Shown here one piece after another: positions 25,081-34,610 of a DNA stretch of 64,000 nucleotides. The stretch is taken from positions 1-64,000 of the forward strand of contig CAIXFN010000118.1 in assembly GCA_903918755.1 (NCBI GenBank). The letters are read 5' to 3'. The DNA comes from an uncultured Pedosphaera sp. (GTDB lineage Bacteria > Verrucomicrobiota > Verrucomicrobiia > Limisphaerales > Pedosphaeraceae). A program made the position numbers and the translations under genes. How positions within the stretch are numbered: the first letter of the stretch is position 1; each line of letters begins with the position of its first letter. The notes beneath the pieces are model-generated. The model searched no databases and was not told the DNA's origin. It saw only the letters and a program-made list of their open reading frames with translations.

Positions 25081-25847
25081 CGAGTGGCACGGTCCCGGTG
25101 GTTGAACGCCACAGCGTCGGCATACCGCACGCCGGTGCCACCAAAGATGTCCAAAGCGGATCCGATCGTCAGGTCAATACGCCCCCGTCCCAACCGGCTG
25201 ACTTCCTCCAAATCCCGGATTGAACTGGCACCTCCCGCGTAGGTCGTGGGTAGCGGCGACCAATCGGCCAGTTGGGCCACCAATTCCGTATCGATTCCCC
25301 GGCACAAGCCTTCCACATCCACTGCGTGAATCAGGAATTCGGAACAAAAGGCCGCCAGGCGGGAGAGGACCTCCCGACCGATAACCAACTCGGTGAACTT
25401 TTGCCACCGGTCAGTCACCACCAAGTAATCCGCACCGCGCTTCCGGCAACTCAGGTCCAGCACGAGGCGCTCCCGCCCGATGGCTTGGGTCAAGGCGGTT
25501 AACCGCTCCTCATCCACCCGCCCTTCGCGGAATACCCACGACGTAACAATGACCTGGGAAGCACCGGCATCCAGGTACGACCGGGCATTTTCCAAATTGA
25601 TTCCCCCACCCAATTGCAAACCTCCCGGATAAGCTTGCAAAGCCGCGCGGGCGGCCGCCTCGTTGCCCGGGCCCAGCATGATCACATGACCGCCCGGCAA
25701 TTCATCCCGCCGGTAAAGGCCCGCGTAATACTCACTGCTCTTTTCGGAAACAAAATTCGTCCGCAACCCGGCCGCAGACTGCCCCAGCGTGCCGCCGACG
25801 ATTTGCTTCACTTTGCCTTCATGCAGATCAATGCAGGGACGAAACAT
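25056..25847 (-). CDS. hisA: Phosphoribosylformimino-AICAR ribotide isomerase, eukaryote-type HisA
   Basis: The 263-residue TIM-barrel protein catalyses the Amadori isomerisation in histidine biosynthesis. Its motifs match the eukaryotic HIS6 branch over the normal bacterial HisA: CIDLHEGKVKQIVGG, NFVSEKSSEYYAGLY, HVIMLGPGNEAAAR, LQLGGGINLENA, VIVTSWVFREG, LVLDLSCRK, EFLIHAVDVEGLCRGID, TYAGGASS and DLTIGSALDIFGG. No other histidine genes are near. The 3' end overlaps the convergent matrixin gene by 25 bp. Bacterial members of this branch exist but are uncommon; origin by transfer or retention is not resolved here. Confidence 0.92.
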   Translation of the reverse strand: MFRPCIDLHEGKVKQIVGGTLGQSAAGLRTNFVSEKSSEYYAGLYRRDELPGGHVIMLGPGNEAAARAALQAYPGGLQLGGGINLENARSYLDAGASQVIVTSWVFREGRVDEERLTALTQAIGRERLVLDLSCRKRGADYLVVTDRWQKFTELVIGREVLSRLAAFCSEFLIHAVDVEGLCRGIDTELVAQLADWSPLPTTYAGGASSIRDLEEVSRLGRGRIDLTIGSALDIFGGTGVRYADAVAFNHRDRATRQGSTCTR

Positions 25848-25910
25848 GCCAAAAACTTACCGCCAGTAGTCCCCGGCGTCGAGGTCGTTATCCCACGCGT
25901 CGGATTCGGA

Positions 25911-25950
25911 CAAAAAAAAGCCACCTGCCCTCATTCAAAAGGCAGGTGGC
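25911..25950 (-). terminator. Intrinsic terminator of the TlpA-like gene
   Basis: On the minus strand GCCACCTGCC pairs with GGCAGGTGGC around an 11-base loop and is followed by an eight-T run. It lies 17 bp past the stop of the gene at 25968, and separates it from hisA. Confidence 0.9.
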
Positions 25951-25967
25951 AATTGAGGGACGATCAA

Positions 25968-27050
25968 TTACTGAGCTTTCGGCAATTTGTCCGCCTTGTA
26001 GCTCTCCATCGTCTTGGTGTAGGACTCCTTGGCCTCGCCTTCCGCGAGGGACAGGGCTTTGGTGGATAGTTCAATGGCTTCCTTTTTTTTGCCCAACATG
26101 AACTCGGCCCGCGCCAGGGTATCCAGGATGCCCGCGTCCTTGCCTGCGCTAGCCTTCTCCGCGCGCTGCGCAATGGTTTCTGCAACTTTGAGGTCACGCT
26201 CTTCGAGCGAAGGGTCCACCAGAATGCGCCAGGCGAATTCGTTCTGAATCATGGCGTTGTCCAAGTGGCTGTCACTGACTTGCAGCGCGTATTTGTAAGC
26301 TCCGGCAAAGTCCTTCTTGGCGACAAAAACGCCAAAACGGGCGCCGAGGACGGAGCCTTTGGCTTCGGCCGGGAGCACTTTCTCAATCTTATCCAAAGCG
26401 GCGTTGGCCGCCTCCCAATCCTTCCCCTTCATCGCTTTACCATATTCCATGCTCAGTGATTGGAGTTCAGACTGGGCCGCATTTTTCTTCGCCGCCGACT
26501 CGGCGGCCTTCTTCACGTCAAACGTTCCCGCCAGGACCTCATCAATCGTCGCGTCCGTTAATTCCATCGGATGACCAATCCAGGCGATGTGACCGGTCTT
26601 GTCGATCAGGAAGGCACTGGGAATCCCGTTCATCCCGGCCGCTTCCATCCATCCGATCGCCATCGCGCCTTTGCCCCCGTCCGCCTTGTCGTCCAACGCG
26701 ACCCGGTAGGTCATTTTGTCAGCCATTTTCTTCACGAACGGGGCAACCAGATCATCATCCTTCTCCCAACAATCCTGCCCGATGACCGTCAATCCTTTGT
26801 CCTTGTACTTCTGCGCGATCTCATTGAGATGAGGAATCGATACTTTGCAGGGCCCGCACCAGGTGGCCCAAAATTCGACAATGTAGGCGGTACCTTTGTC
26901 AAAACCTTTGACGGGTTCGCCCTGGACCCATTTCCCGGTCTCCAGTTTGGGGGCGACGTCACCGATTTTGACCGTGGTTTCTGAGACCGCAACTACGGCG
27001 GCGCAGAGCGTTAATCCGAATATAGCAGAGAGGAACTTGAATTTTTTCAT
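25968..27050 (-). CDS. TlpA-like thioredoxin with C-terminal TPR-like region
   Basis: The 360-residue protein has a signal peptide ([20 protein letters not shown]) and an AhpC/TlpA-type thioredoxin domain with the redox motif WCGPC in [16 protein letters not shown] (about residues 56-71) and the cis-Pro loop GMNGIPSAF. After about residue 185 an Ala/Lys-rich helical segment and TPR-like repeats follow ([36 protein letters not shown]). It should act as a periplasmic thiol oxidoreductase, possibly scaffolded by the repeats. A strong terminator follows, so it is probably monocistronic. Confidence 0.88.
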   Translation of the reverse strand: MKKFKFLSAIFGLTLCAAVVAVSETTVKIGDVAPKLETGKWVQGEPVKGFDKGTAYIVEFWATWCGPCKVSIPHLNEIAQKYKDKGLTVIGQDCWEKDDDLVAPFVKKMADKMTYRVALDDKADGGKGAMAIGWMEAAGMNGIPSAFLIDKTGHIAWIGHPMELTDATIDEVLAGTFDVKKAAESAAKKNAAQSELQSLSMEYGKAMKGKDWEAANAALDKIEKVLPAEAKGSVLGARFGVFVAKKDFAGAYKYALQVSDSHLDNAMIQNEFAWRILVDPSLEERDLKVAETIAQRAEKASAGKDAGILDTLARAEFMLGKKKEAIELSTKALSLAEGEAKESYTKTMESYKADKLPKAQ

Positions 27051-27109
27051 AATGGTCCAAATTATCTAAAGGCACCAATACCCCTCTTTCGCCCGCCGGG
27101 CAAGTGATT

Positions 27110-28018
27110 TTACCGTTCCGGCCGGCCCAGCCAGCGCACCGCATTCACCAATACCTGCAAGGGTTCGGCCTGCTGGTAAACGGGAAAAGTCTCATGGCCG
27201 GGGCGGAAGTAAAACACCATCCCGCTACCCACGCGCCAAACACATCCGCTGCGGAAATGTTCCCCCTTGTCCCATTTCTCCTCGAAAACCACCGCATCCG
27301 GCGCGGGCACATGAAACGGTTCGTCATACATCTCGGTCTGGTGCACCTCCCATTTGCCCGGCAATCCAGCGGCGATCGGATGTTCCGGCATCAACGTGGT
27401 GACGTGCGACGGTGCGCCATCACCCCGCCACGCGGGAAAAACGCATTGGGGCAGGGTCAATTGCCAAATATTGTTGGTATGGCGCAGCGAAGGCGTCAGT
27501 GCCGCATCGGCTTTGACGCCCTTTCCCAACGGATTCTCGTTCAAATACTCCCAGCGGGCATCCTTCCGTTCGCCAATCGGCACCTGAAGCAGGGCATCGG
27601 CTTTCGCCCGATCCTGCATCAGCCGGACGAACGGTTTCGCCCAATGGGCGGAATGCAGCGGAATCAAAGCCAACCGCCCCTCCCGAACCCGCCGGGCAAC
27701 CCGTTCGGCATGCTCATCGGTGACCTCCGCATGCCGGATGTGGCCCCACCAGATCACGACATCGGTGGCGTCGAGCGTGGCCTCATCCACGCCCTGCTCG
27801 GGCGAGTCCAATCTGGCCGTCTTCACCGTCAACCCGGGCTGCCGGCGCAGGTGCGCGGCAATGGTCTCGCCCAAAAACAGGTCCCCGTAGGCTTGCTTCT
27901 GGGCAGGCTGCTGTTCATCCCACACCAGCACACGAATGGGTTTTGGCTCCGCCGCACAGAGGGTGATCGACGTCCCCGCCATCCAGGCAAGGCAGCAAAT
28001 AGTGAGAAACTTTTTCAT
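27110..28018 (-). CDS. ThuA-domain protein, exported
   Basis: The 302-residue protein carries a signal peptide (MKKFLTICCLAWMAGTSITL, then CAAE) and a full ThuA fold, related to class I glutamine amidotransferases. Motifs include IRVLVWDEQQPAQKQ, DVVIWWGHIRHAEVTDEHAE, GRLALIPLHSAHWAKPFV, HPIAAGLPGKWEV and VFYFRPGHETFPVY. ThuA proteins are linked to sugar utilisation in many Verrucomicrobia and Planctomycetes, but their reaction remains poorly defined. The gene is 60 bp from the TlpA-like gene on the same strand, with no clear terminator between them. Confidence 0.87.
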   Translation of the reverse strand: MKKFLTICCLAWMAGTSITLCAAEPKPIRVLVWDEQQPAQKQAYGDLFLGETIAAHLRRQPGLTVKTARLDSPEQGVDEATLDATDVVIWWGHIRHAEVTDEHAERVARRVREGRLALIPLHSAHWAKPFVRLMQDRAKADALLQVPIGERKDARWEYLNENPLGKGVKADAALTPSLRHTNNIWQLTLPQCVFPAWRGDGAPSHVTTLMPEHPIAAGLPGKWEVHQTEMYDEPFHVPAPDAVVFEEKWDKGEHFRSGCVWRVGSGMVFYFRPGHETFPVYQQAEPLQVLVNAVRWLGRPER

Positions 28019-28154
28019 GCGTGTGTTGTCCGACTAGGTATGGCATCATGCCACCCTGAAAACAAGTCCCGAAACTTGCCCATCCCGGCTCGCCGTGATG
28101 GATTCCACTTGCCCCGCAGTGGGGTGAAGCCCAAACTGTTTTGAACGCCACCCC

Positions 28155-29375
28155 ATGGACCGCACCTACGACATAATTCGCGGCACCCTCATCCTGATTG
28201 TCTGCGTGTTCGGGTTGGGCTGGTTTGCCTGGTGGCGTTTCCGGGAAAGCACGAATCGCGGCGCCATGGTCGTCCGCTGGCTGGTCACCGGGGGCCTGCT
28301 GTTTTATTTGTTCGCGTACACCGGGCCAAAAATCGTGGCGAACATGGCCTCCGGCTCCACGGACGCAGTTTTCGGTTTTCTGACCGTGGTCGTCGGTGGA
28401 TTGATTCTGGCGATTATTTGGGTGCCCGAAATCGTGGGCTCCATCGGGCAAAAATTTGGCAGTCTTTTCGACGGAGGTTCCACCCCGGTGGAACCCAAGC
28501 CCTTCTACTCCATTGCCCTCGCGCTGAAGAATCAGGGAAATTATGCCCGCTCACTGGCCGAAGTGCGCACGCAACTGGAGCGTTTTCCCATGGATATGGA
28601 AGGCCAGATGATGATGGCCACCCTGCAGGCGGAGAACCTCGACGACTTGCCGGGAGCCCAGTTAACCATCACGCATTTCTGCGACCAACCGGGCCACGCC
28701 CCGGCAAACGTGGCTTACGCCCTGAATTTGCTCGCCGACTGGCACTTGAAAATCACCCGTGATCGCGAATCCGCCCAGGCCGCCCTGCAGGACATCATCC
28801 ACCGGCTTCCCGACACGGAAATGGCCCTGCAGGCCGCCCAACGCATCGGCCGGCTGGCCGACACCGAAAGTCTCCTGGCCGGGGCGGATCGGCGCCAGAT
28901 CGTCTTGAAAAAGGGGATCGAAAACCTCGGCCTGCGCATGGACTCATCCCGCTTCCAAAAACCGGAGTCCACACCCCAGCAATTGGCCGCTGAATACGTC
29001 CGGCACTTGGCGGACCATCCGTTGGATACCCTCGTGCGCGAACAATTGGCGGTACTTTACGCCCAACATTACCATCGCCTGGATTTGGCGGTGGACCAAC
29101 TGGACCAACTCATCCAGATGCCCAACCAACCCGTCAAGCAGGTGGTCCACTGGCTGAATCTTCTCGCGGACTTACAAATTCAGGAGCGCGCGCCCATCGA
29201 AAACGCGCAAGCCACCTTGCAACGGATCATTGACCAATATCCCGACGCCGCCACCACCTTCAATACCCGCCGCCGATTGGATACGCTCAAACTGGAATAT
29301 CGGGCCAACGAAAAAAGCGCCGATGTCCAACTCGGCACCTACGAGCAGAACATCGGCTTAAAACGGCATACCTGA
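28155..29375 (+). CDS. Membrane-anchored TPR protein
   Basis: The 406-residue protein has three hydrophobic segments in its first 100 residues (about 9-27, 40-57 and 75-95) and a soluble helical region of TPR-like repeats from about residue 115 (IALALKNQGNYARSLAEVRTQ, LQAENLDDLPGAQLTITHF, DHPLDTLVREQLAVLYAQHY). This suggests a scaffold attached to the inner membrane with the repeats in the cytoplasm. The final segment (about 370-406) has no recognised fold. It is divergent from the ThuA gene. No enzymatic motif is visible; the partner is unknown. Confidence 0.78.
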   Translation: MDRTYDIIRGTLILIVCVFGLGWFAWWRFRESTNRGAMVVRWLVTGGLLFYLFAYTGPKIVANMASGSTDAVFGFLTVVVGGLILAIIWVPEIVGSIGQKFGSLFDGGSTPVEPKPFYSIALALKNQGNYARSLAEVRTQLERFPMDMEGQMMMATLQAENLDDLPGAQLTITHFCDQPGHAPANVAYALNLLADWHLKITRDRESAQAALQDIIHRLPDTEMALQAAQRIGRLADTESLLAGADRRQIVLKKGIENLGLRMDSSRFQKPESTPQQLAAEYVRHLADHPLDTLVREQLAVLYAQHYHRLDLAVDQLDQLIQMPNQPVKQVVHWLNLLADLQIQERAPIENAQATLQRIIDQYPDAATTFNTRRRLDTLKLEYRANEKSADVQLGTYEQNIGLKRHT

Positions 29376-29442
29376 AGCGCCGTCGCACGGGTGGCTACGG
29401 GACCGGGAACCATTGCTCTCCCGGGGAAACTGCGCCGCGCGC

Positions 29443-29838
29443 TTAGCGAACGTTGACCAACTTTAACGCCACTTCTTTTTCCAATTCGTGAGCGAGGCCA
29501 ATGTCCGCACCGCCGGCTTTGGTGCGCACTTGCACGGTAATCTGCGTCAGCGGCTTCACGGGGTCCAATTCATCAACCTTGATGAACACCGACCGTTGAT
29601 TCACCTGGCCAACCAGCGAATGGTTGATCGTGTTGTTGGCGGTCGTCTTGCCTTGCGCGTCCAAAACAGCCCGGGCGGCATCAAACACCTGGGGCAGGGT
29701 GCGTTCGTAACGGCCGGAGACATTGTCGTGCAGCAGCGGGACACCGGCGCGTGAACCGCCTTCCACCGTGCCAACGCATCCCGTCAGCACGCAGGAAATC
29801 CCCACGATGGCACCAAGAGCAAAAAGTTTAATTTTCAT
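29443..29838 (-). CDS. DUF3568-like lipoprotein
   Basis: The 131-residue precursor has a lipoprotein signal with lipobox LTGC (cysteine at about 21). The mature part (RYERTLPQVFDAARAVLDAQ, VFIKVDELDPVKPLTQITVQ, GGADIGLAHELEKEV) fits the DUF3568 family of small periplasmic lipoproteins. Function is unknown. The gene is convergent with the TPR gene and divergent from the glycosyltransferase gene. Confidence 0.8.
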   Translation of the reverse strand: MKIKLFALGAIVGISCVLTGCVGTVEGGSRAGVPLLHDNVSGRYERTLPQVFDAARAVLDAQGKTTANNTINHSLVGQVNQRSVFIKVDELDPVKPLTQITVQVRTKAGGADIGLAHELEKEVALKLVNVR

Positions 29839-29990
29839 TGTCCGCTATGCAACCAGAATCCACCGCCCCGTCAAGCAAGAAGCAGGCAAATCCGCCAAAT
29901 CGCCATGGCCCGAGGCCCCATGGAAACACCCGCCCGCCCCCGCCCCAAGCCCCGAAAGAACTTGCCCGTTTCCCGGGGAAAGACTAGTAA

Positions 29991-31178
29991 ATGTCGGTGG
30001 TTTATCTTTTGGCATTTTTGGCCGTTCTGAGTTTCGCCCTTGCATTGTGGCAATGGTTTGGGGCTTGGGGGTTTCCCTTACACCAACCCACCCCGGATCA
30101 GCCGGCATTCATCCTCAACGTCACCCTCCTGAAGCCGCTGAAGGGCTGGGAACCTGCCACCGCCACCTGCCTGCGCAGCTGGCTGGATCAGGAGTCCCCC
30201 GGCGCCGTCCAAATCCTGTTCGGCGTAGCCTCCCCCGCTGATCCCGCGGTTGCGGGCGTCCGGCAATTGCTGCGGGATTATCCCTTGGCCGATGCCGAAT
30301 TGATCATCTGCCCTGAGTCCCTCGGCGCGAATGCCAAAGTTTCGACGCTCATTCAATTGCGCCGCCGCGCCCGCCACGAGATCGTCCTGGTCAGCGATGC
30401 CGACGTCCTGGCCCCCCCCAAGTTTCTCGTGCATGCGCTGGCCCCCCTCCAGGATCCCAATGTGGGTCTGGTCAATGCTTTCTACTGCCTGGCCAATCCT
30501 TCCACCCTGGCCATGCACTGGGAGGCGGTGGCCATCAACGGGGACTTTTGGAGCCAGGTCCTGCAGGGACGCTCCCTGGCCCCCCTGGACTTCGCCCTCG
30601 GTGCCGTCATGGTCACCCGCCAGCACCAGTTGGAAAAGATCGGCGGGTTTGAGCGCTTTGTGGACCATCTGGCGGATGACTTCCAACTGGGCAACCGGAT
30701 CGCCCGTGCCGGCTGGCAAATCGCCCTCATCCCCCTGGTGGTGGAATGCTGGTCGCCCCCCATGAGCTGGCGCGAAGTCTGGAACCACCAACTGCGCTGG
30801 GCGCGCACGATCCGGGTTTCCAAACCGCTCCCGTACGCCCTGAGCGTGGTCAGCAATGCCACCCTTTGGCCCCTGCTCTGGCTCTGGGCACAACCACAAG
30901 CCGCTGTACTCGGTGCCGTCGGCGGTCTGCTCTTGGCCCGCACGGTCATGGCCCATTCCCTCCAAAACCGCCTGCGCCCCGGCACCGCCCGCCGCCGCCT
31001 CAGTTGGCTCGTGCCGGTCAAGGATTTGTTCCAGATCGCCCTTTGGCTGCTCGCCTTCATCGGCAACCACATTACTTGGCGCGGGCGGCGCTTCCGACTC
31101 GCCCGCGATGGCCGCCTGATCGCCACCGGTGAACAATCTGCTCCGCTGTGGCGTCCAATTACTGAACGGACTAGTTGA
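29991..31178 (+). CDS. HpnI/ceramide-glucosyltransferase-type membrane glycosyltransferase (GT21)
   Basis: The 395-residue protein has an N-terminal membrane helix, a GT-A catalytic domain and C-terminal hydrophobic helices. Family motifs are LLKPLKGWEP, ILFGVASPADPAV, GANAKVSTLIQL, VSDADVLAPPKF (DxD-like metal site), ADDFQLGNRIARAGW (catalytic Asp region) and HQLRWARTIR ((Q/R)xxRW). HpnI adds N-acetylglucosamine to hopanoids and ceramide glucosyltransferases add glucose to ceramide. No hopanoid or sphingolipid genes are next to it, so the acceptor is open. Start ATG 29991 precedes the expected hydrophobic helix. Confidence 0.85.
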   Translation: MSVVYLLAFLAVLSFALALWQWFGAWGFPLHQPTPDQPAFILNVTLLKPLKGWEPATATCLRSWLDQESPGAVQILFGVASPADPAVAGVRQLLRDYPLADAELIICPESLGANAKVSTLIQLRRRARHEIVLVSDADVLAPPKFLVHALAPLQDPNVGLVNAFYCLANPSTLAMHWEAVAINGDFWSQVLQGRSLAPLDFALGAVMVTRQHQLEKIGGFERFVDHLADDFQLGNRIARAGWQIALIPLVVECWSPPMSWREVWNHQLRWARTIRVSKPLPYALSVVSNATLWPLLWLWAQPQAAVLGAVGGLLLARTVMAHSLQNRLRPGTARRRLSWLVPVKDLFQIALWLLAFIGNHITWRGRRFRLARDGRLIATGEQSAPLWRPITERTS

Positions 31179-31221
31179 ACAATCGAAATTGCCGGACGGT
31201 ATTACCGGCCGGGTTTTGTTT

Positions 31222-31710
31222 ATGAAAAAATTTTTGACCGTAGCCTCTTTTGGCCTTTTAGGTTTTTCCCTGACCGCAAATGCGCAGCTCTTCGGCCTCT
31301 CGATCGGACGTCACGGCGTCTCGGTAGGCGTGGGTCTGCCCGTCCCCATTTACTGCGCCCCTCCGGTGGTCTATTCCCCGCCCCCGGTAGTCTATGCCCC
31401 GCCGGTTACTTATGCCGCCCCGGTGGTGACTGTTGCCCCGACCGTGCCCCCGGCTCCCATGGCCTACGCTTCCCCTGCGGCGGTGACGTATGCCGCTCCA
31501 CCGGTGGTTTATGCCGCACCGGCCCCGGTCTATTACGCTCCCGCCTACTCGGGCTATTATAGCGCCCCGGCGTATGGGTATAGCTATTGCGGCCCCTCCG
31601 TCGTTATTGGCCCCATCGGCTTTCGTGCGGGATATTGGGGCGGTTACCGCGGCGGGTATGGTGGAGGCCGCCATGGCGGCTACAGCGGCGGCGGTCACGG
31701 CCATCACTAA
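31222..31710 (+). CDS. Secreted low-complexity Tyr/Pro/Ala-rich protein
   Basis: The start at 31222 gives a signal peptide (MKKFLTVASFGLLGFSLTANA) and 162 residues. The mature protein is built of repeats of the type PPVVYAPPV/YAAP, then a Gly/Tyr/His tail (GGYRGGYGGG, ending GHGHH). Such composition suits a structural or cell-envelope protein with possible metal binding by the His tail. I recognise no family. It overlaps no gene but starts 43 bp after the glycosyltransferase stop. Confidence 0.7.
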   Translation: MKKFLTVASFGLLGFSLTANAQLFGLSIGRHGVSVGVGLPVPIYCAPPVVYSPPPVVYAPPVTYAAPVVTVAPTVPPAPMAYASPAAVTYAAPPVVYAAPAPVYYAPAYSGYYSAPAYGYSYCGPSVVIGPIGFRAGYWGGYRGGYGGGRHGGYSGGGHGHH

Positions 31711-31875
31711 ATTCCCGGCGGCCGACGAGCGGAATACTGACCGGGGAAGACACCCGATTGGCGGTCGGAGCTGTGGGAAGGGGCAGCATCCCACAGCGTC
31801 AGTGATTGGCTTGATTGCTGAAGCCGCACTTGCGCTGGTTCTCGGACCCGGTATCATCGACCAAGAACTGGTCGC

Positions 31876-32370
31876 ATGAAATTGGAACCACCGGACACGC
31901 ATCATCTTTCCGCAACCGAAGGCTGGCTGGGCCTGGGTTGCCCGGAGGAAGCCCGCGTGGAATGCGCTCTCATTCGACCCGCTTTCCAGTCTCACCCCAA
32001 GGTACTGCGGGCTCGCTACGAGATTCACAGCGCGGTGAAGGAATGGGAATTGTGCTGTCAGCTCGCCCGTGAACTGATTGCCCGACAACCCCGGCACGTG
32101 TCCGGCTGGATTCAGCGCTCCTACTCCCTTCACGAATTGAAGCGCACGCAGGAAGCCTATCATCTGCTGCTGGAAGCGGTCTCCCGCTTTCCCCGGTGCT
32201 CCACCATCCCCTACAATCTCGCCTGCTATAGCAGCCAGTTGGGCGATCAGCCCGCTGCCCTCCGCTGGCTTTCCCAAGCCCTCGAACTCGGTGACCACAA
32301 GGACATCAAGGCCATGGCGCTGACGGATCCTGATTTGGCGCCTTGCCGGAACGCCATCGAGGAACTCTGA
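31876..32370 (+). CDS. TPR-repeat protein
   Basis: The 164-residue, apparently cytoplasmic protein has no signal peptide. It is made of tetratricopeptide-like helical pairs: WLGLGCPEEARVECALI, SGWIQRSYSLHELKRTQEAY and TIPYNLACYSSQLGDQPAAL. TPR proteins bind other proteins; the partner is unknown. The 165 bp before it and the 124 bp after it show no RNA gene or clear terminator. Confidence 0.8.
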   Translation: MKLEPPDTHHLSATEGWLGLGCPEEARVECALIRPAFQSHPKVLRARYEIHSAVKEWELCCQLARELIARQPRHVSGWIQRSYSLHELKRTQEAYHLLLEAVSRFPRCSTIPYNLACYSSQLGDQPAALRWLSQALELGDHKDIKAMALTDPDLAPCRNAIEEL

Positions 32371-32494
32371 CGCCCTCGTCCCGCCCGCTAGGCGCTGTAA
32401 ATGTCGTGCCGGCGTTAGTTTCGACTTGCGGTAACCGAGCTTATCCCGGATATTAACAGACAACAGCCGTAAACCGCAGACGCCCCAAAAGCCT

Positions 32495-34600
32495 ATGTAT
32501 TTCGGTGTCGACTATTATCCTGAACAATGGGTCTTTCCCTATGCCGGAACTGTTGAAAAGCCCGAATCCGGTTGGGAAAGCGACGTGGAACTGATGGTCA
32601 AGGCAGGCATGAATGTCGTCCGGATGGGCGAATTCACCTGGGGTTTGTGCGAACCAGAGGAAGGGAAATTTGACTTTGCCTGGCTGCGCCGGGTGATGGA
32701 CCTCATGCATCAGGCTGGCATCCGAGTCGTGCTCGGCACGCCTACTGCCGCCCCGCCGATCTGGCTGGCGAGAAAATTTCCGGAGATTTTGCCGGTGGAT
32801 GAGCGAGGCCAAACTTTGCGCGAAGGCACGCGTCGGGCGGTCTGCCTGAATAGCAATGTTTTCTGGGACTACTCGCGCCGGATCATCCAAGCCATGGCTG
32901 CCGCGCTGGGGGATCATCCGTCGCTGATCGCCTGGCAGATTGACAATGGGCTGGGGGCCCACCAAACGGAGGCCTCCTTCAATGAACAAACGCGCCGCGA
33001 TTGGCATGCCTGGTTGCAGGCGAAATACGAGACCCCCGAGCGCCTCAATGAAATGATGGGTCTCCGCCATTGGTCTCAGCTCATCACGCGTTTCGAAGAT
33101 GTTCCCCTGCCCCGGCGTGCTCCCACCCTCCACAATCCCGCCTTGGTACTGGATTGGATGCGTTTCACCAGCGACACCATCATCGCCTACGCCAAAATGC
33201 AGGTGGACCTCCTGCACGAAATGACGCCGCACTGCCCAGTCACCGCCAACCTGCGTGCCCTGACTCGCCGCTTTGACCACTACGACCTCGCCGGCGTCCT
33301 CGATTTCGTGGGCGTGGACAGCAACGCCACCATCAAGACCCGCTCTTCGGAATTGGCGTGCGAATTGGACATGATGCGCTCGTTAAAAAAAACCGGCGTC
33401 CGCACTCCGGATGGGGAACCGGGTTTCTGGGTCTTGGAACAAAAAGCCGGGCAGGTCAACTGGCAGGATGTTAATTCTTTGGTCCGCCCGCAGGTCGTCC
33501 GCCTTTTCACCTACCAGTTGATTTCCCGGGGCGCCACGGGCGTCCTGTATTTCCGCTGGCGGCAGCCGCGCATTGGCTCCGAAAAGTTCTACGGTGCCGT
33601 GCTCCCGCACAATGGTCGCAGTGACAGCCGCACCTACAAGGAGATCAGCCATCTCGGGGACGAGATCAAGTTGCTTGCCCCGGTCTTGAAGGGCAGCCAG
33701 GTCATAGCGGAGACCTGCATCCTCTACAGTCACGAAAATGACTGGGCCATGCAACAGCCCATGCAGCCCAACAAGTTTTTCAATCAACGCGAGCACATCC
33801 AGCTCTTTTACAACGGCCTGCACCACCGTAACGTGGCCGTGGACTTCGCCCGCCCCACCGAAGACCTCTCAAAATATAAATTGGTCTTCGCACCCTCCCT
33901 GCATTTGATGGCCGGCGGGGAAGCCGATCTGCTTAAATTATACGTCCAAAATGGCGGCACCCTCGTAACCACATTTAATACGGGGTTGGTCGATGAGCAT
34001 CATATGGCCCCCGACACCGGCTATCCGCACGATCTCACCGATCTCTTCGGCATGGAGGTGCTCGAATTCGATCCGCTCCCCCCGGGTGAGGAAAACCATC
34101 TCACCTTCAAAGGTGCCTTTCCCACCAGCCACCTACACCCGGCGCGGATGTGGTGCGACATCATCGAGCCGAAGGGCTGCCAGATTCTGGCCACCTATGC
34201 CAAGGACTTTTACGCCGGCCGCCCCGCCATCACCATGAACAATTTCGGGCTGGGGCGAGCCATTTACATTGGCACGATGAGCCACCAGCATTTCTACGAT
34301 GATCTGGTGATCTGGCTGCGCCAACTAAGCGGCGTGCAGCCGTTGCTGAAAGTTCCGGACACCGTCGAAGTCAGCATGCGGCAAAAAGGGGATCTCCGCC
34401 TCTATTTCCTGCTGAACCATCAGAACTCTCCCGTGCGCATCCAATTCTACAAACCCATGCACGATTTCCTGACGGGCAGCCCGCTGGCAGGAAATTACGA
34501 TCTGCCGCCGCACGGCGTCCTCGTTCTCGACGAACATCATGTGGAACATCACGCCCCGCAGCCCACTCATCCCCCGCAACACATAGTCCGAGCACATTGA
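32495..34600 (+). CDS. GH42 beta-galactosidase-like protein lacking the acid/base Glu
   Basis: The 701-residue protein follows the GH42 plan: a TIM barrel (about 1-390, starting YFGVDYYPEQW), a flavodoxin-like trimerisation domain and a C-terminal beta domain. The nucleophile is present at E315 in FWVLEQKAGQVNW. The acid/base motif, normally WQIDNE(Y/L)G, reads WQIDNGLG, with Gly at 152 (codon GGG at 32948-32950). A single base change from GAG would explain it. The rest of the fold is intact, with no frameshift. Retaining hydrolysis should therefore be lost or greatly reduced unless another residue substitutes. Confidence 0.93.
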   Translation: MYFGVDYYPEQWVFPYAGTVEKPESGWESDVELMVKAGMNVVRMGEFTWGLCEPEEGKFDFAWLRRVMDLMHQAGIRVVLGTPTAAPPIWLARKFPEILPVDERGQTLREGTRRAVCLNSNVFWDYSRRIIQAMAAALGDHPSLIAWQIDNGLGAHQTEASFNEQTRRDWHAWLQAKYETPERLNEMMGLRHWSQLITRFEDVPLPRRAPTLHNPALVLDWMRFTSDTIIAYAKMQVDLLHEMTPHCPVTANLRALTRRFDHYDLAGVLDFVGVDSNATIKTRSSELACELDMMRSLKKTGVRTPDGEPGFWVLEQKAGQVNWQDVNSLVRPQVVRLFTYQLISRGATGVLYFRWRQPRIGSEKFYGAVLPHNGRSDSRTYKEISHLGDEIKLLAPVLKGSQVIAETCILYSHENDWAMQQPMQPNKFFNQREHIQLFYNGLHHRNVAVDFARPTEDLSKYKLVFAPSLHLMAGGEADLLKLYVQNGGTLVTTFNTGLVDEHHMAPDTGYPHDLTDLFGMEVLEFDPLPPGEENHLTFKGAFPTSHLHPARMWCDIIEPKGCQILATYAKDFYAGRPAITMNNFGLGRAIYIGTMSHQHFYDDLVIWLRQLSGVQPLLKVPDTVEVSMRQKGDLRLYFLLNHQNSPVRIQFYKPMHDFLTGSPLAGNYDLPPHGVLVLDEHHVEHHAPQPTHPPQHIVRAH

Positions 34601-34610
34601 GCCATCCCTT

